Shown here: in pieces, positions 7,271-16,312 of the stretch
How the letters are laid out: every line of letters begins with the position of its first letter
Position numbering within the stretch: the stretch's first letter is position 1
Source of the DNA: Lacinutrix mariniflava
GTDB taxonomy: Bacteria > Bacteroidota > Bacteroidia > Flavobacteriales > Flavobacteriaceae
Direction: 5' to 3'
Assembly (NCBI RefSeq): GCF_001418015.1
Contig: NZ_LIQG01000026.1
Span: forward strand, 744,001-808,000
Length of the DNA: 64,000 bases
The notes under the pieces: generated by a model
The model's input: the letters and a program-made list of their open reading frames with translations, nothing else
Told to the model about the DNA's origin: nothing
The model's database searches: none
Program-made: the position numbers and the translations under genes

Positions 7271-10048
7271 ATGAAAATAAAATTACTTATTTTTTTATTC
7301 GGTTTGTTTTCTGTTTTTACAATGGTAGCTCAAGAAACGATTGTAAAAGGTAGCGTAAAAGACGCTGTTACAGATGAGCCTCTTCCAGAAGTTACTATTA
7401 TGGTTGAAGAAACAGGACAGATTGAAACTACAGACGGGCTAGGGCAATTTAAATTTAGTACAGCAGTTCCTTTTGGAGAACAAATGCTTAAAATTTCTAA
7501 GTCTGGATTTTTACCAAAAAGATATTCTATTATAGTAAATGAAGGAAAAGTGGTAGATATTCAAGATATGACTCTTGAGGTGGATCTTGGTAGCCAAGCA
7601 GATTTATTTACCATCACACTTTCGGATGATGAATTAAATGATGACACTAGCGGTTCTGATAATATTTCAGGCTTATTATCATCTTCAAGAGATATTTTTC
7701 AAAGAACTGCTGCTTTCGAGTTTAGTTCTTCTTTCTTTAGAGTAAGAGGATTAGATTCAGACAACGGTACGGTACTAATAAACGGTATCAAAATGAATAA
7801 ATTCGATACAGGTAGACCGCAATGGAGTAATTGGGGAGGACTAAACGATGTTGTTCGTAATCAAGAATTTTCTCAAGGGCTTTCACCTTCAGCATACACC
7901 TTTGGTGGTGTTTTAGGTGCAACAAACATGAATACAAAAGCTTCTTCTTATAGAGAAGGTGGGCGTATAACATACTCCTCTTCTAATAGAAGTTATACAA
8001 ACCGTTTAATGGCTAGTTATGCTACTGGTTTAATAGAAAACGGTTGGGCTTATGTACTTATGATAGGGAGACGTTGGGGAGACGAAGGTTATCAAGATGC
8101 TTCTCTTTACGATTCTAATTCGTTTTTTGCTTCAGTTGAAAAGAAAATTAACGATAAACATAGCTTAAATTTTACTTCAATTTATGCACCTAACCGAAGA
8201 GGAAAGTCTTCTTCTAATACACAAGAAGTTTATGATTTAAAAGGAATTAAGTATAACGAGTTTTGGGGGATTTTAAACGGCGAACAAAAAAACTCGCGTA
8301 TAAAAGAAGTAGAAGAACCCATTTTAATGTTAAATCATACTTGGGATATTTCATCTAAAACCGCGTTAAATACTAATGTTGGATACCAGTTTGGTAAAAT
8401 TGGAAACAGTCGTTTGGATTATGCAGGTGGTGCAAATCCAAGTCCAGCGTATTATCAAGATTTACCAAGTGATTACTTAGAAGATGGAGATGTAGCAGGA
8501 GCATATGCGGCAGAGCAAGAGTTTTTAAACGATGGGCAAATAGATTGGAATAGAATTATCGATGCTAACGTAACAAATAATATTTCTGGTTCAAACGCGG
8601 CTTACGCATTGTACGAAGATAGAAATGATGATAAAACACTATCATTAAATACTATTTTTAATACTGAGTTAAATGAAAACATATTGTTCAATGCAGGAAT
8701 TAATTACAGAAAATTAGATTCTGAAAATTTTGCTGAAATTATCGATTTATTAGGAAGCACTACTGGAGCTTCTAATATAGATGCATTTAGTCAAAGAGCG
8801 TATGATGCTAACAATCCAGATTATATAGCTTTTGAAGGCGATAAATTTAGATATAACTATAATATAAACGTAAACGAGCTGTCTAGTTTTGCACAAGCAC
8901 AGTTTAATTATAATAAAGTAGATTTTTATATAGCAGGAAGCGTAACAAAAACAGATTACCAAAGAGAAGGATTATTTAAAAATGGAAATAATTTTGATAA
9001 TTCTTTTGGAAAAGGAGATAAGTTAGCGTTTACTGGTATTGGAGTAAAAGGAGGGTTTACTTATAAAATTACTGGCAAGCATTTATTAGATTTTAATGGT
9101 GGTTATATTACAAAAGCACCCTCTATTAGAAACACATATACAAACTCAAGAGAAAGCCACGATTATGTTGGTGTAAGATTTGGAGAAAAAGAAGATGGTA
9201 TTGATATTACTGAAGAAAAAATAATGTCTTTAGACGCAAGCTATATTTTTAGATCTCCAATAATTAAAGCAAAACTAACAGGGTTCTATGCTAAAATAGA
9301 AGATGCGAATGAAATCTCTTTCTTCTTTACACAAGGAAGTAATACTGGATTTATTCAAGAAATACTAACTGGTGTTGAAAAAAGGCATATTGGAGGAGAA
9401 TTAGGTATAGAAGCACAAGTAACGCCAACTATTAAATTAAAAGGTGCAGCTTCTGTAGGACAATATACTTACGATAATAACCCTAATTTATACACCAATT
9501 CAACATCAGAAGATTTTGTTGATGAACAAGGTCAGGTTAACCTTGTAACTCCAGTTACAATATCTAATTTGAAAAATTATAAAGTAGCAGCTGGGCCACA
9601 AACTGCATATTCTGTAGGTTTTGAATATAGGGATCCAGATTACTGGTGGTTTGGTGCAACTGCAAACTTTTTTGATAATGCTTATGTAGACATAAGTCCA
9701 TTATCAAGATCAGATGTGTTTTACACAGATGCAGATGGATTGCCTTTTAACGATTATGATCCAGAAGTAGCAGAAGGCTTATTAAAACAAGAGAAATTTA
9801 ATAACTATATGGTTGTAAATCTTGTTGGAGGAAAGTCTTGGAGAATAGGCGGAAAATATATTGGCTTTTTTGCAAGCGTAGGAAATTTGTTAGATAAAGA
9901 ATACAAAACAGGAGGTTACGAACAAGGAAGGCGTGCAGATTACAGAGCTTTAAGAGACGATGTAAGTCTTGATAAGAGAGTTTTTGGAGCTAAGTATTGG
10001 TATGGAAGAGGAGCTAATTACTTTGTAAATGTGTATCTTAGGTTTTAA
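7271..10048 (+). CDS. TonB-dependent receptor with N-terminal carboxypeptidase-like domain
   Basis: A 925-residue outer-membrane active transporter. Order: signal peptide (ending MVAQE), a carboxypeptidase regulatory-like beta-sandwich at about residues 22-100 (VKGSVKDAVTDEPLPEVTIMVEETG), plug domain (FRVRGLDSDNGTVLINGIKMN; FGGVLGATNMNT), then a long beta-barrel ending in an aromatic residue (YFVNVYLRF), typical of outer-membrane insertion. Not a canonical SusC: no SusC signature is evident and the partner is a DUF5689 lipoprotein rather than SusD. The divergent EEP nuclease suggests the cargo is a product of nucleic acid or phosphate ester breakdown; this is inference. Confidence 0.92.
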   Translation: MKIKLLIFLFGLFSVFTMVAQETIVKGSVKDAVTDEPLPEVTIMVEETGQIETTDGLGQFKFSTAVPFGEQMLKISKSGFLPKRYSIIVNEGKVVDIQDMTLEVDLGSQADLFTITLSDDELNDDTSGSDNISGLLSSSRDIFQRTAAFEFSSSFFRVRGLDSDNGTVLINGIKMNKFDTGRPQWSNWGGLNDVVRNQEFSQGLSPSAYTFGGVLGATNMNTKASSYREGGRITYSSSNRSYTNRLMASYATGLIENGWAYVLMIGRRWGDEGYQDASLYDSNSFFASVEKKINDKHSLNFTSIYAPNRRGKSSSNTQEVYDLKGIKYNEFWGILNGEQKNSRIKEVEEPILMLNHTWDISSKTALNTNVGYQFGKIGNSRLDYAGGANPSPAYYQDLPSDYLEDGDVAGAYAAEQEFLNDGQIDWNRIIDANVTNNISGSNAAYALYEDRNDDKTLSLNTIFNTELNENILFNAGINYRKLDSENFAEIIDLLGSTTGASNIDAFSQRAYDANNPDYIAFEGDKFRYNYNINVNELSSFAQAQFNYNKVDFYIAGSVTKTDYQREGLFKNGNNFDNSFGKGDKLAFTGIGVKGGFTYKITGKHLLDFNGGYITKAPSIRNTYTNSRESHDYVGVRFGEKEDGIDITEEKIMSLDASYIFRSPIIKAKLTGFYAKIEDANEISFFFTQGSNTGFIQEILTGVEKRHIGGELGIEAQVTPTIKLKGAASVGQYTYDNNPNLYTNSTSEDFVDEQGQVNLVTPVTISNLKNYKVAAGPQTAYSVGFEYRDPDYWWFGATANFFDNAYVDISPLSRSDVFYTDADGLPFNDYDPEVAEGLLKQEKFNNYMVVNLVGGKSWRIGGKYIGFFASVGNLLDKEYKTGGYEQGRRADYRALRDDVSLDKRVFGAKYWYGRGANYFVNVYLRF

Positions 10049-10085
10049 AAAATAAGAAAAAGCAGTAATTTTTAACATTTCAATT

Positions 10086-11510
10086 ATGAAAACGAATAAA
10101 TTAATAACACTGGTATTAAGTTTTATGGCTTTAATAGCTGTGTCGTCTTGTATTGAGGATGATGATTATTCAGTACCACAATCTCAAGGAGCTGAAGAAA
10201 ATGCAGCATTAAATGCGTTGCTAATTGAAATTGAAGTAGGTGATGTTCAGGTAGTATCTATCGCAGAGGTTAAAATGATGTACAATTCTATAGATCCATT
10301 TGAAGTAGATACAGACATAGTTGTAAAAGGATATGTAAGCTCATCTGATGCTACTGGTAACTTTTTTAAAGAGTTTTATATCCAAGATGCTCCAGAAAAT
10401 CCTACAAGTGGATTACAAATTTTAATGAGCACGACAGACACTTATAATAAGTTTAATAAAGGACGAGAGATATACATTAAACTAAAAGATTTATTTATTG
10501 GGGAAACAAGAGTAGGTAATGGAATAACAACTATTGGAGGAGGAACAGAGTCAAACCAATATGGTACAACTGTAACGCCAATTACAAATAGTCAAGAAAG
10601 TACTAAAATGTATAGATCTCCAAATACTGAGGCTATTGTACCCTTAAACATCTCTTTTTCTGATGTAACAAGTGATCTTCTTGGAGTGTTTGTTAAATTT
10701 AATAATGTAGAGTTTGCAAATAACTTATCTGGAGAACGTTATTTTGATCCTTCTCAAGATTTCGATACTCAAAGAGTTTTACAATCTTGTGGTGGTTTTG
10801 CTTATTCAGAATTTATATTAGAAACGAGTGCTTTTTCTAGTTTTAAAAATGAATTATTACCTGTATCAAATGGTTCTATTTCGGGTGTAATTACAAAAAA
10901 CTATACAGGTGATACAATACTTTTAGTTTTGAATTCTATCGATGATGTAGTGTTTGAATCTTCTCGTTGTTTGGTGTTAGATCCTGCAGATTTTTCTGAA
11001 ATCATGAGTGAAGATTTTCAATCTGTTACAAACAATACAGATTTAGATATTAATGGTTGGACTAATTTTGCTGAAACGGGATCTAGATTATGGAGAGAAA
11101 AGGAGCAAGATGGTAACGGATATACAGAGTTAAGTGGATATTTGTCTAATGACGCTATTAACATTGCATGGTTAGTCTCTCCTGGAATTAATGTAGATGC
11201 TCAGGATTTAGAGTTTGTAAGTTTTGAAGTTGCCCAACATAATTTAGTTGGCAATGAAAATACTTTAGAGGTATTTGTATCTACAGATTTTGACGGAACT
11301 AATGTATTGACTGCTACTTGGGCGCCAATTTCAGTTGCCTTGCCTTCAGGAGCAACATCATGGTACCAATTTATTAATTCAGGTTTAGTAGATTTATCTT
11401 CATATTCAGGGACATTACATGTTGCATTTAAGTATACAGGTTCTGGAACAGATGAAGATTTAGATGGGGCTTACCAAATAGATAATTTTTCTGTATTCGC
11501 AGAGATGTAA
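10086..11510 (+). CDS. DUF5689 surface lipoprotein with C-terminal choice-of-anchor J-like domain
   Basis: A 474-residue lipoprotein: the signal peptide ends in a lipobox (AVSSC, Cys22) followed by acidic EDDD, a pattern associated with surface export in Bacteroidota. Residues about 45-290 look like DUF5689, an OB-fold-like domain (VVKGYVSSSDATGNFFKEFYIQDAPENPTSGLQI; GVFVKFNNVEF). The last ~160 residues (EDFQSVTNNTDLDINGWTNF...GAYQIDNFSVF) resemble a choice-of-anchor J or jelly-roll domain. It follows the TonB receptor by 37 bp and ends its operon. Likely the surface partner that captures or presents the receptor's cargo. Cargo unknown. Confidence 0.82.
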   Translation: MKTNKLITLVLSFMALIAVSSCIEDDDYSVPQSQGAEENAALNALLIEIEVGDVQVVSIAEVKMMYNSIDPFEVDTDIVVKGYVSSSDATGNFFKEFYIQDAPENPTSGLQILMSTTDTYNKFNKGREIYIKLKDLFIGETRVGNGITTIGGGTESNQYGTTVTPITNSQESTKMYRSPNTEAIVPLNISFSDVTSDLLGVFVKFNNVEFANNLSGERYFDPSQDFDTQRVLQSCGGFAYSEFILETSAFSSFKNELLPVSNGSISGVITKNYTGDTILLVLNSIDDVVFESSRCLVLDPADFSEIMSEDFQSVTNNTDLDINGWTNFAETGSRLWREKEQDGNGYTELSGYLSNDAINIAWLVSPGINVDAQDLEFVSFEVAQHNLVGNENTLEVFVSTDFDGTNVLTATWAPISVALPSGATSWYQFINSGLVDLSSYSGTLHVAFKYTGSGTDEDLDGAYQIDNFSVFAEM

Positions 11511-11565
11511 TAAATATTATTTAAACATTATATTAAAATCTAATCGTTTTTACTGGCAGGTTTTT

Positions 11566-11573
11566 TACTTTTG
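11566..11573 (+). promoter_or_regulatory. -7 element directly upstream of the 11578 gene
   Basis: TACTTTTG matches TAnnTTTG and ends four bases before the ATG at 11578, predicting a leaderless or nearly leaderless mRNA. Confidence 0.45.
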
Positions 11574-11577
11574 AGAA

Positions 11578-11955
11578 ATGACAATTTTCGATCAATTATT
11601 TTTCTTTATATTTTCTAAATATAAAAAGCAGTATAAACAAAAAGCTAATACAATTGCGTTGTTTTACATATCTATATTACAAATAGCATTAGCTTTTTTA
11701 TTGGGTTGTTTTTTTGCAGCATTTTTAAACAAACTACATGTCGATACCATGTCTAGCGGTAAAGCTTGGACACTTTTTATAATGTTAGCATTCGCTATTC
11801 ATTTTAAGAATTGGATAGGCTACAACGGTAAGACTAGAAAAGTGATGAATGCTAAATTCAATAAAAAGAAAGCACCACAATATAATGCACTCCTGCTTCT
11901 GGCACTTCCATTTATTTGTATAGGAATGGGATTCTTATTACTTCAAGCGCTATAA
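11578..11955 (+). CDS. Small inner-membrane protein, unknown function
   Basis: A 125-residue protein with three hydrophobic segments: about residues 24-48 (IALFYISILQIALAFLLGCFFAAF), 60-75 (AWTLFIMLAFAIHF) and 100-124 (ALLLLALPFICIGMGFLLLQ). Between segments 2 and 3 is a basic loop (KTRKVMNAKFNKKKAPQ). No family recognised. It has its own promoter element just before the ATG and a strong terminator 25 bases after its stop, so it is probably monocistronic. Confidence 0.7.
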   Translation: MTIFDQLFFFIFSKYKKQYKQKANTIALFYISILQIALAFLLGCFFAAFLNKLHVDTMSSGKAWTLFIMLAFAIHFKNWIGYNGKTRKVMNAKFNKKKAPQYNALLLLALPFICIGMGFLLLQAL

Positions 11956-11979
11956 ATACATTTTCTTTTAAAAAATACA

Positions 11980-12006
11980 AGCCCACTCAATGAGTGGGCT
12001 TTTTTA
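11980..12006 (+). terminator. Rho-independent terminator after the 11578 gene
   Basis: A perfect stem AGCCCACTCA / TGAGTGGGCT with almost no loop is followed by six T residues. Confidence 0.88.
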
Positions 12007-12205
12007 GTTAATACACTCAAGATTACTAATAATAGATTCAACAATACTAGTGGTGCAGTTGCTATATGTTTAGGTAAGAACTTATTCAATATTTGCTAAA
12101 TAAAATTACTTGAGACTATACTCTGTAGGACTAATTTAAAATAGAGGGTAACAAAATAGTAACCAAAGTTATCTAAAGATGTATAAACAAATTAAACCTA
12201 AAATA

Positions 12206-13984
12206 ATGAACAATTTAAAAAACACTATTAAACTATTTGTTGTTGCATTTGTATGCGCTTTATCGTTTACTACTAACGCACAACAGTTAGATAATGATAT
12301 TAATTATTTTCAGTTGTCACCAAGAATTGGTTACGATTTCCCAACTTATAATAATAACACACCAGCAATAGATTATAATGGCGGACTAAATTTAGGTCTT
12401 TCTTTAGATTACTATTGGAGTACCTTTGGATTCGGTTTCGATTTCGATTACATTAAAAATCAACCAGAAAGTGTTTTTGCAACGGATAATCTTTATAATA
12501 GTGGTGGGATATTAATTTCTACCACTAACCTTTCAGAAGATGGTATTTCTAGAATATTCTATGGTATTGGACCCAATGCTCAATTTAGAAGTAAGACAGG
12601 TAAATTTGTAGCCGAAATTAATACGCGCTTTGGTTTAGCATCTATTAAAGGAGGTAGAACTTTTCTTGAAAATGCAGCAGCACCAAACGAATTGTTAAAT
12701 TTTCATGCGGGTTATAAAGATTCTGGAGTATTTACCTTTAAGGGTCAAGTACGTTTTACCTACATGTTAAATAATAATTTTGGTATTAATGCTGGAGCTT
12801 ATTATATGCGCCACTTTGGTGCGCAAGAATTAGTAGATCCAACCTTAGGGATTTCTGCTGCTTATTATGATACCGTAGAATTTACAGGTCCAACAGGAGA
12901 ATTTGGACAGCGTTTAGAGGAAGTTAACCTAAGAGAAGAAGCATGTGATTGCGATATTTCTTCGGTTGGATTATTTGCTGGCATTACTTATAAATTTAGT
13001 AAAAATAAAAAGGACGATGTTTGCGAGGTTTGTGGAGAAGATCATATGCCAAGATGTTGTGCAACTTGCGGTTGTACTGTAACAATTACTGCTAAAGATA
13101 AATTTACATTCGAAATTTTACCAAATACAGATGTTGTACTAACAGATTTATATGAAAACATAGTACAAACCGGAACAACTAATTCCTATGGTGTTGTAGT
13201 GTTTAACGATGTCTCTGCAGATGATTATATAGTACAAGCAAAATTGTACAACGTAGATTTAACTGAAACTTCTATCTCTAAAAGCGAATTTATTGATTGT
13301 AAAAAAGAAGGAAATAGTATTCAAAAAGAGATTTTTTATGGAGACTTAAATTTTATATTAAAAGGAGATGTAGTCGAGTGTAATACAGCAATAGGTATTC
13401 AAGGTGTAGATATATTATTAAAAGATAAAAATAATGCTGGTCAAAAAAACACATTGTCTAATGCCGAAGGAGATTTTATATTTCACTTAAAGCAGACATC
13501 AATTTATGGATTAAACGGAAGAAAAGATGGTTATTTTTCTAATGAAGTTGAGGTTACTACATCAGGATTAGATAGAAGTGAATCATTATTTATAGATTTC
13601 GAGATGTGTGTAAACCCTTGTGGTCAAGCAATTAAATTAGATAATATTATTTTTAATCTCGATAAATGGGATATTCTTCCAGCTGCACAACCAGATTTAG
13701 ATTATGTTGTTAAGTTAATGCAAGATAATCCAACTGTAAGTGTAGAAATGTCTTCGCATACAGATTCTAGAGGAAGCAATCCTTATAACCAAACACTATC
13801 TCAAAAAAGAGCAGAATCTACTGTAAACTATTTAATGACTAAAGGTATCACTAGAGATCGTTTAGTGGCACGTGGAGCAGGAGAGACAGAATTGTTAAAC
13901 CGTTGTGCAGATGGAGTAACATGTCCAGAAAGTGAACACACAATTAACCGTAGAACAGAATTTAAAGTTATCTGTCCTCAATAA
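12206..13984 (+). CDS. OmpA-family outer-membrane protein with beta-barrel, Cys cluster and CNA-B-like segment
   Basis: The reading frame opens at 12179, but the signal peptide (NNLKNTIKLFVVAFVCALSFTTNAQ) begins at the ATG at 12206, so I choose that (592 residues). Order: signal peptide; an outer-membrane barrel-like region to about residue 265; a Cys cluster (CEVCGEDHMPRCCATCGC, residues ~272-289); one or two carboxypeptidase-regulatory/CNA-B-like beta-sandwiches (FEILPNTDVVLTDLYENIVQTGTTNSYG...); and a C-terminal OmpA peptidoglycan-binding domain with the diagnostic SHTDSRGSNPYNQTLSQKRA and NRRTEF. It probably anchors the outer membrane to peptidoglycan. The Cys cluster may form disulfides or bind a metal. 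Confidence 0.88.
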   Translation: MNNLKNTIKLFVVAFVCALSFTTNAQQLDNDINYFQLSPRIGYDFPTYNNNTPAIDYNGGLNLGLSLDYYWSTFGFGFDFDYIKNQPESVFATDNLYNSGGILISTTNLSEDGISRIFYGIGPNAQFRSKTGKFVAEINTRFGLASIKGGRTFLENAAAPNELLNFHAGYKDSGVFTFKGQVRFTYMLNNNFGINAGAYYMRHFGAQELVDPTLGISAAYYDTVEFTGPTGEFGQRLEEVNLREEACDCDISSVGLFAGITYKFSKNKKDDVCEVCGEDHMPRCCATCGCTVTITAKDKFTFEILPNTDVVLTDLYENIVQTGTTNSYGVVVFNDVSADDYIVQAKLYNVDLTETSISKSEFIDCKKEGNSIQKEIFYGDLNFILKGDVVECNTAIGIQGVDILLKDKNNAGQKNTLSNAEGDFIFHLKQTSIYGLNGRKDGYFSNEVEVTTSGLDRSESLFIDFEMCVNPCGQAIKLDNIIFNLDKWDILPAAQPDLDYVVKLMQDNPTVSVEMSSHTDSRGSNPYNQTLSQKRAESTVNYLMTKGITRDRLVARGAGETELLNRCADGVTCPESEHTINRRTEFKVICPQ

Positions 13985-14018
13985 TCTAAAAGTATAAAAG
14001 AGGCTATTAATCAATGTC

Positions 14019-14065
14019 AAGCCAAGATGGATTTATTTCATATTCTAAATGAAATCTTGGCTTAT
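14019..14065 (+). terminator. Large hairpin after the OmpA-family gene
   Basis: Arms AAGCCAAGAT (14019-14028) and ATCTTGGCTT (14054-14063) pair, with an inner ATTTCAT/ATGAAAT stem. The downstream tract is only moderately T-rich (ATTTAAA), so termination is likely but not certain. Confidence 0.55.
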
Positions 14066-14081
14066 TTAAAATAAAATTAAA

Positions 14082-14813
14082 ATGAATGCAATAAATAGAA
14101 TAATGAAAAATAGAGATTTAAAATCAAGATTTTTCGCAGAACTTAAATTAGTACTACTAGCGTTAATATTATCAATACCATTATCATGTAGTGATGAAGG
14201 TTGTGATTATGATGTAATACCATGTACAGAATCATGTGATGTGTTCGAGGATTTTGAAGATAAAATTCTAGGAACACAAGGTAACTGGATAGGTATTACA
14301 ACAAATAATGTGGAGTTTCAAACTAGAGGAGGCTCTCAAGTGCTCTATGTGCAAGATGGATCAGGAGGAACAATTGCATATAATGGAGTAGATTTTCCTA
14401 GCGATTTAAATGCTCAAGGGTGTGAACTTAATTTAGATATTGAATATTTATCTGGAGGAAGTAACGGAAATACCACAGATAATGGGATAGGTGTTTATAG
14501 TGATACAGATCCGTTAAGTGCAGCCGTTAGAGCGTTTTTTGTATTAAACGCCTCAAATCTTATTGTTTCAGGTAATGCTCCTACAACTATTCAAGTTCCG
14601 TTAGATTTAGCATCAGGTGTAGTTTTACCTTCTAATAGTTTTGGAACATGGGTTATTAGTCCATCTACAACTCCTGCTGCAGATGTTGCAAGTTTTAATA
14701 CTTTAATTCAAAATGCCCAAGGTGTCTATTTTGCTATAGATGAAGGCAGTAATCCAGCAGAGCAATGGTGGTTCGATAACTTCTGTTTTAAACAATGTTG
14801 TCCAATTCAATAA
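14082..14813 (+). CDS. Secreted Cys-rich lipoprotein, unknown function
   Basis: A 243-residue lipoprotein. The signal peptide ends in IPLSC with Cys36 from the first ATG; an ATG at 14103 (MKNRDLKSRFF) would also give a good signal peptide, so the exact start is uncertain. The N-terminal mature part is Cys-rich (CSDEGCDYDVIPCTESCDVF), then comes a beta-rich domain starting FEDFEDKILGTQGNWIGI and ending WWFDNFCFKQCC. FEDFED...G.W and WWFDNFCF resemble the ends of jelly-roll or carbohydrate-binding-like sandwiches, but I cannot assign a family. Placed between the OmpA gene and a decayed lipoprotein gene. Confidence 0.7.
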   Translation: MNAINRIMKNRDLKSRFFAELKLVLLALILSIPLSCSDEGCDYDVIPCTESCDVFEDFEDKILGTQGNWIGITTNNVEFQTRGGSQVLYVQDGSGGTIAYNGVDFPSDLNAQGCELNLDIEYLSGGSNGNTTDNGIGVYSDTDPLSAAVRAFFVLNASNLIVSGNAPTTIQVPLDLASGVVLPSNSFGTWVISPSTTPAADVASFNTLIQNAQGVYFAIDEGSNPAEQWWFDNFCFKQCCPIQ

Positions 14814-14829
14814 AACAATTTAGTTTAAT

Positions 14830-15080
14830 TTGAAATTTTTTAAAATAAAAATAATACCGTGCCTTTTAGCACTATTAGTTTTTTGCGGAAGATTTAAAAC
14901 GTTAAGACAATAAAAAGAGAAATAAAAGGAAACTACACTATTGCTTTACTAAACGATTCAAATCAAGAATATTTTAAATCTCGTAACAACTATCAAGCCT
15001 AATAAAAAAATGATTCAAGATTCTAGAAAGAACTAACAAGAAAACTAGATCCTGTATTAACCTGTAAAAACTTACCTTAG
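14830..15080 (+). pseudogene. Decayed small lipoprotein gene (frameshift plus nonsense codons)
   Basis: From a TTG at 14830 one frame encodes a signal-like peptide (KFFKIKIIPCLLALLVFCG) that stops at 14911-14913. Around 14897-14913 the coherent reading moves to another frame, which reads NVKTIKREIKGNYTIALLND and on through NQEYFKSRNNYQA to stops at 15000 and 15003. The same frame resumes as KNDSRF, hits TAG at 15024, then gives KELTRKLDPVLTCKNLP before TAG at 15078-15080. The peptide-like composition on both sides of each lesion suggests one former gene of about 80 residues. No family recognised. Alternatively it is a chance run of short frames. Confidence 0.45.
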
Positions 15081-15111
15081 TATTCTAACTATTAATTAAA
15101 CTAATATTAAA

Positions 15112-15681
15112 ATGAAAAATTTAGCATCAAAATCCCTACTTGTTATTTGTATAGCTTTAGCTGTATTACTTTTTAAAGAGTGTGAAGCAAATAAGAATAA
15201 CAACTGTAGCTACGAAGAACCAACAGGATTAATAACACAAGTTGAAGCAGAGTTAAAAGAGGAAACTTTTAAAAATAAAGAAATGCTTAAAAACAATGTT
15301 TTGTTGCAAGTATTAAATAATGATTTAGATAATCAAGATGCAATTATGCAGCTAGAAATACGTAAACAGCAATTAGCTGCTGCAAATATTCCTGTAGGAT
15401 CAGAAAACCGTGAAGTTTGGTTCGATTTAGAAAATTTAGAAAACTATCTAAATTACGTAAAAACAGAATCTACAGAATTAGGATATGAGAATTTAGGTTT
15501 AAGAGTTTATTTTGCGGCAAAAGAAGATGGTAATGTAAAGACAACTGTGTTTTTTACACCAACTTATAGAGAGGGTACGAGAGCTGCAGTACAAGATAAT
15601 AGTAATACACCAGGGATTGATAGATTAAATTTTGGAAACAGTGGAATGCCTGCTTTCGAACATACTTCAGGAGGAAACTAA
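15112..15681 (+). CDS. Membrane-anchored protein of a sensory operon, unknown function
   Basis: A 189-residue protein with one N-terminal hydrophobic segment (SLLVICIALAVLLFKEC, residues 8-24) that could be an uncleaved anchor or a lipoprotein-type signal with Cys24. The mature part has a helical, coiled-coil-prone region (QVEAELKEETFKNKEMLKNNVLLQVLNNDLDNQ) followed by a compact domain (GSENREVWFDLENLENYLNYVKTES...NLGLRVYFAAKEDGNVKTTVFFTPTY). It is the first gene of a unit with a multi-TM protein, a histidine kinase and a LytTR regulator; the next gene starts one base after its stop with a GGAGGAAAC stretch just upstream. It could be the periplasmic input or an output of that system. No family recognised. 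Confidence 0.68.
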   Translation: MKNLASKSLLVICIALAVLLFKECEANKNNNCSYEEPTGLITQVEAELKEETFKNKEMLKNNVLLQVLNNDLDNQDAIMQLEIRKQQLAAANIPVGSENREVWFDLENLENYLNYVKTESTELGYENLGLRVYFAAKEDGNVKTTVFFTPTYREGTRAAVQDNSNTPGIDRLNFGNSGMPAFEHTSGGN

Positions 15682-15682
15682 T

Positions 15683-16312
15683 ATGATGATATATTTTAAA
15701 ATAGCGCTGATTATTGTTCAGTTAACAGCAATTTTTTTTGCTGTTAACTATTGGAATAGCTACAAAAATACTAATCAACGTTATTTTTTGTTTTTAATAA
15801 TATTTTCTTCCTTAATAGATCAAGGAGCATTGTTACTTAGTATGTTTTTGCAGTATAGAGTTAATTTTTTATATAATATTTTAATAATAGTATTAGGGTT
15901 CTTTTATTTATACTGGTTTAGTAAAATTATCAACAACAAAAAACTAATTAAATTACTGGTTGCCTTATTTAGCTTTTCAACAATATTATCCCTGATATGT
16001 TTAAATTTTTATGATTATTTTTTTACCGATTTACTAACGATTGAAACTATCATTATTTTAATTTGTTCAATATTATACTTTATGGAGTTAATTAATAATA
16101 ATAATGTTATTAATTATTATAAGTCACAACGATTTTGGATAGTAGTAGGGTTGTTAATTTTTTACATTGGATTTTTGCCACTGCATTTACTTATAGCTAT
16201 TATCAAAGCTAATACTGTGGAGTATCAATCAGCAATACTAATATTAAATTTAATTTTATATGGATGCTACAGTTATAGTTTTGTAGTCAGTAAACATAGA
16301 ATAGATGAGTAA
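15683..16312 (+). CDS. Multi-TM membrane protein coupled to a histidine kinase (putative split sensor)
   Basis: The frame is open from 15632, but the ATG at 15683 follows GGAGGAAAC and the previous stop (15679-15681), so I choose it: 209 residues. About six or seven hydrophobic segments span nearly the whole chain (for example YFKIALIIVQLTAIFFAVNYW, YFLFLIIFSSLIDQGALLL, FLYNILIIVLGFFYLYWF, IVVGLLIFYIGFLPLHLLIAI). Loops are short, and there is no catalytic motif. Its last codons overlap the kinase ATG by eight bases, so the proteins should be made in step. The neighbouring kinase has almost no extracytoplasmic part, so this protein may supply the sensing; this is inference. A similar arrangement is at 63561-64000. 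Confidence 0.72.
   Translation: MMIYFKIALIIVQLTAIFFAVNYWNSYKNTNQRYFLFLIIFSSLIDQGALLLSMFLQYRVNFLYNILIIVLGFFYLYWFSKIINNKKLIKLLVALFSFSTILSLICLNFYDYFFTDLLTIETIIILICSILYFMELINNNNVINYYKSQRFWIVVGLLIFYIGFLPLHLLIAIIKANTVEYQSAILILNLILYGCYSYSFVVSKHRIDE

Noticed and set aside
10030-10085. Separate promoter for the DUF5689 gene
   Set aside because: No TAnnTTTG element in the 37-bp gap; better explained as one operon with the TonB receptor.
12179-12205. ATG at 12179 as OmpA-family start
   Set aside because: It adds nine polar residues before the signal peptide; the ATG at 12206 fits better.
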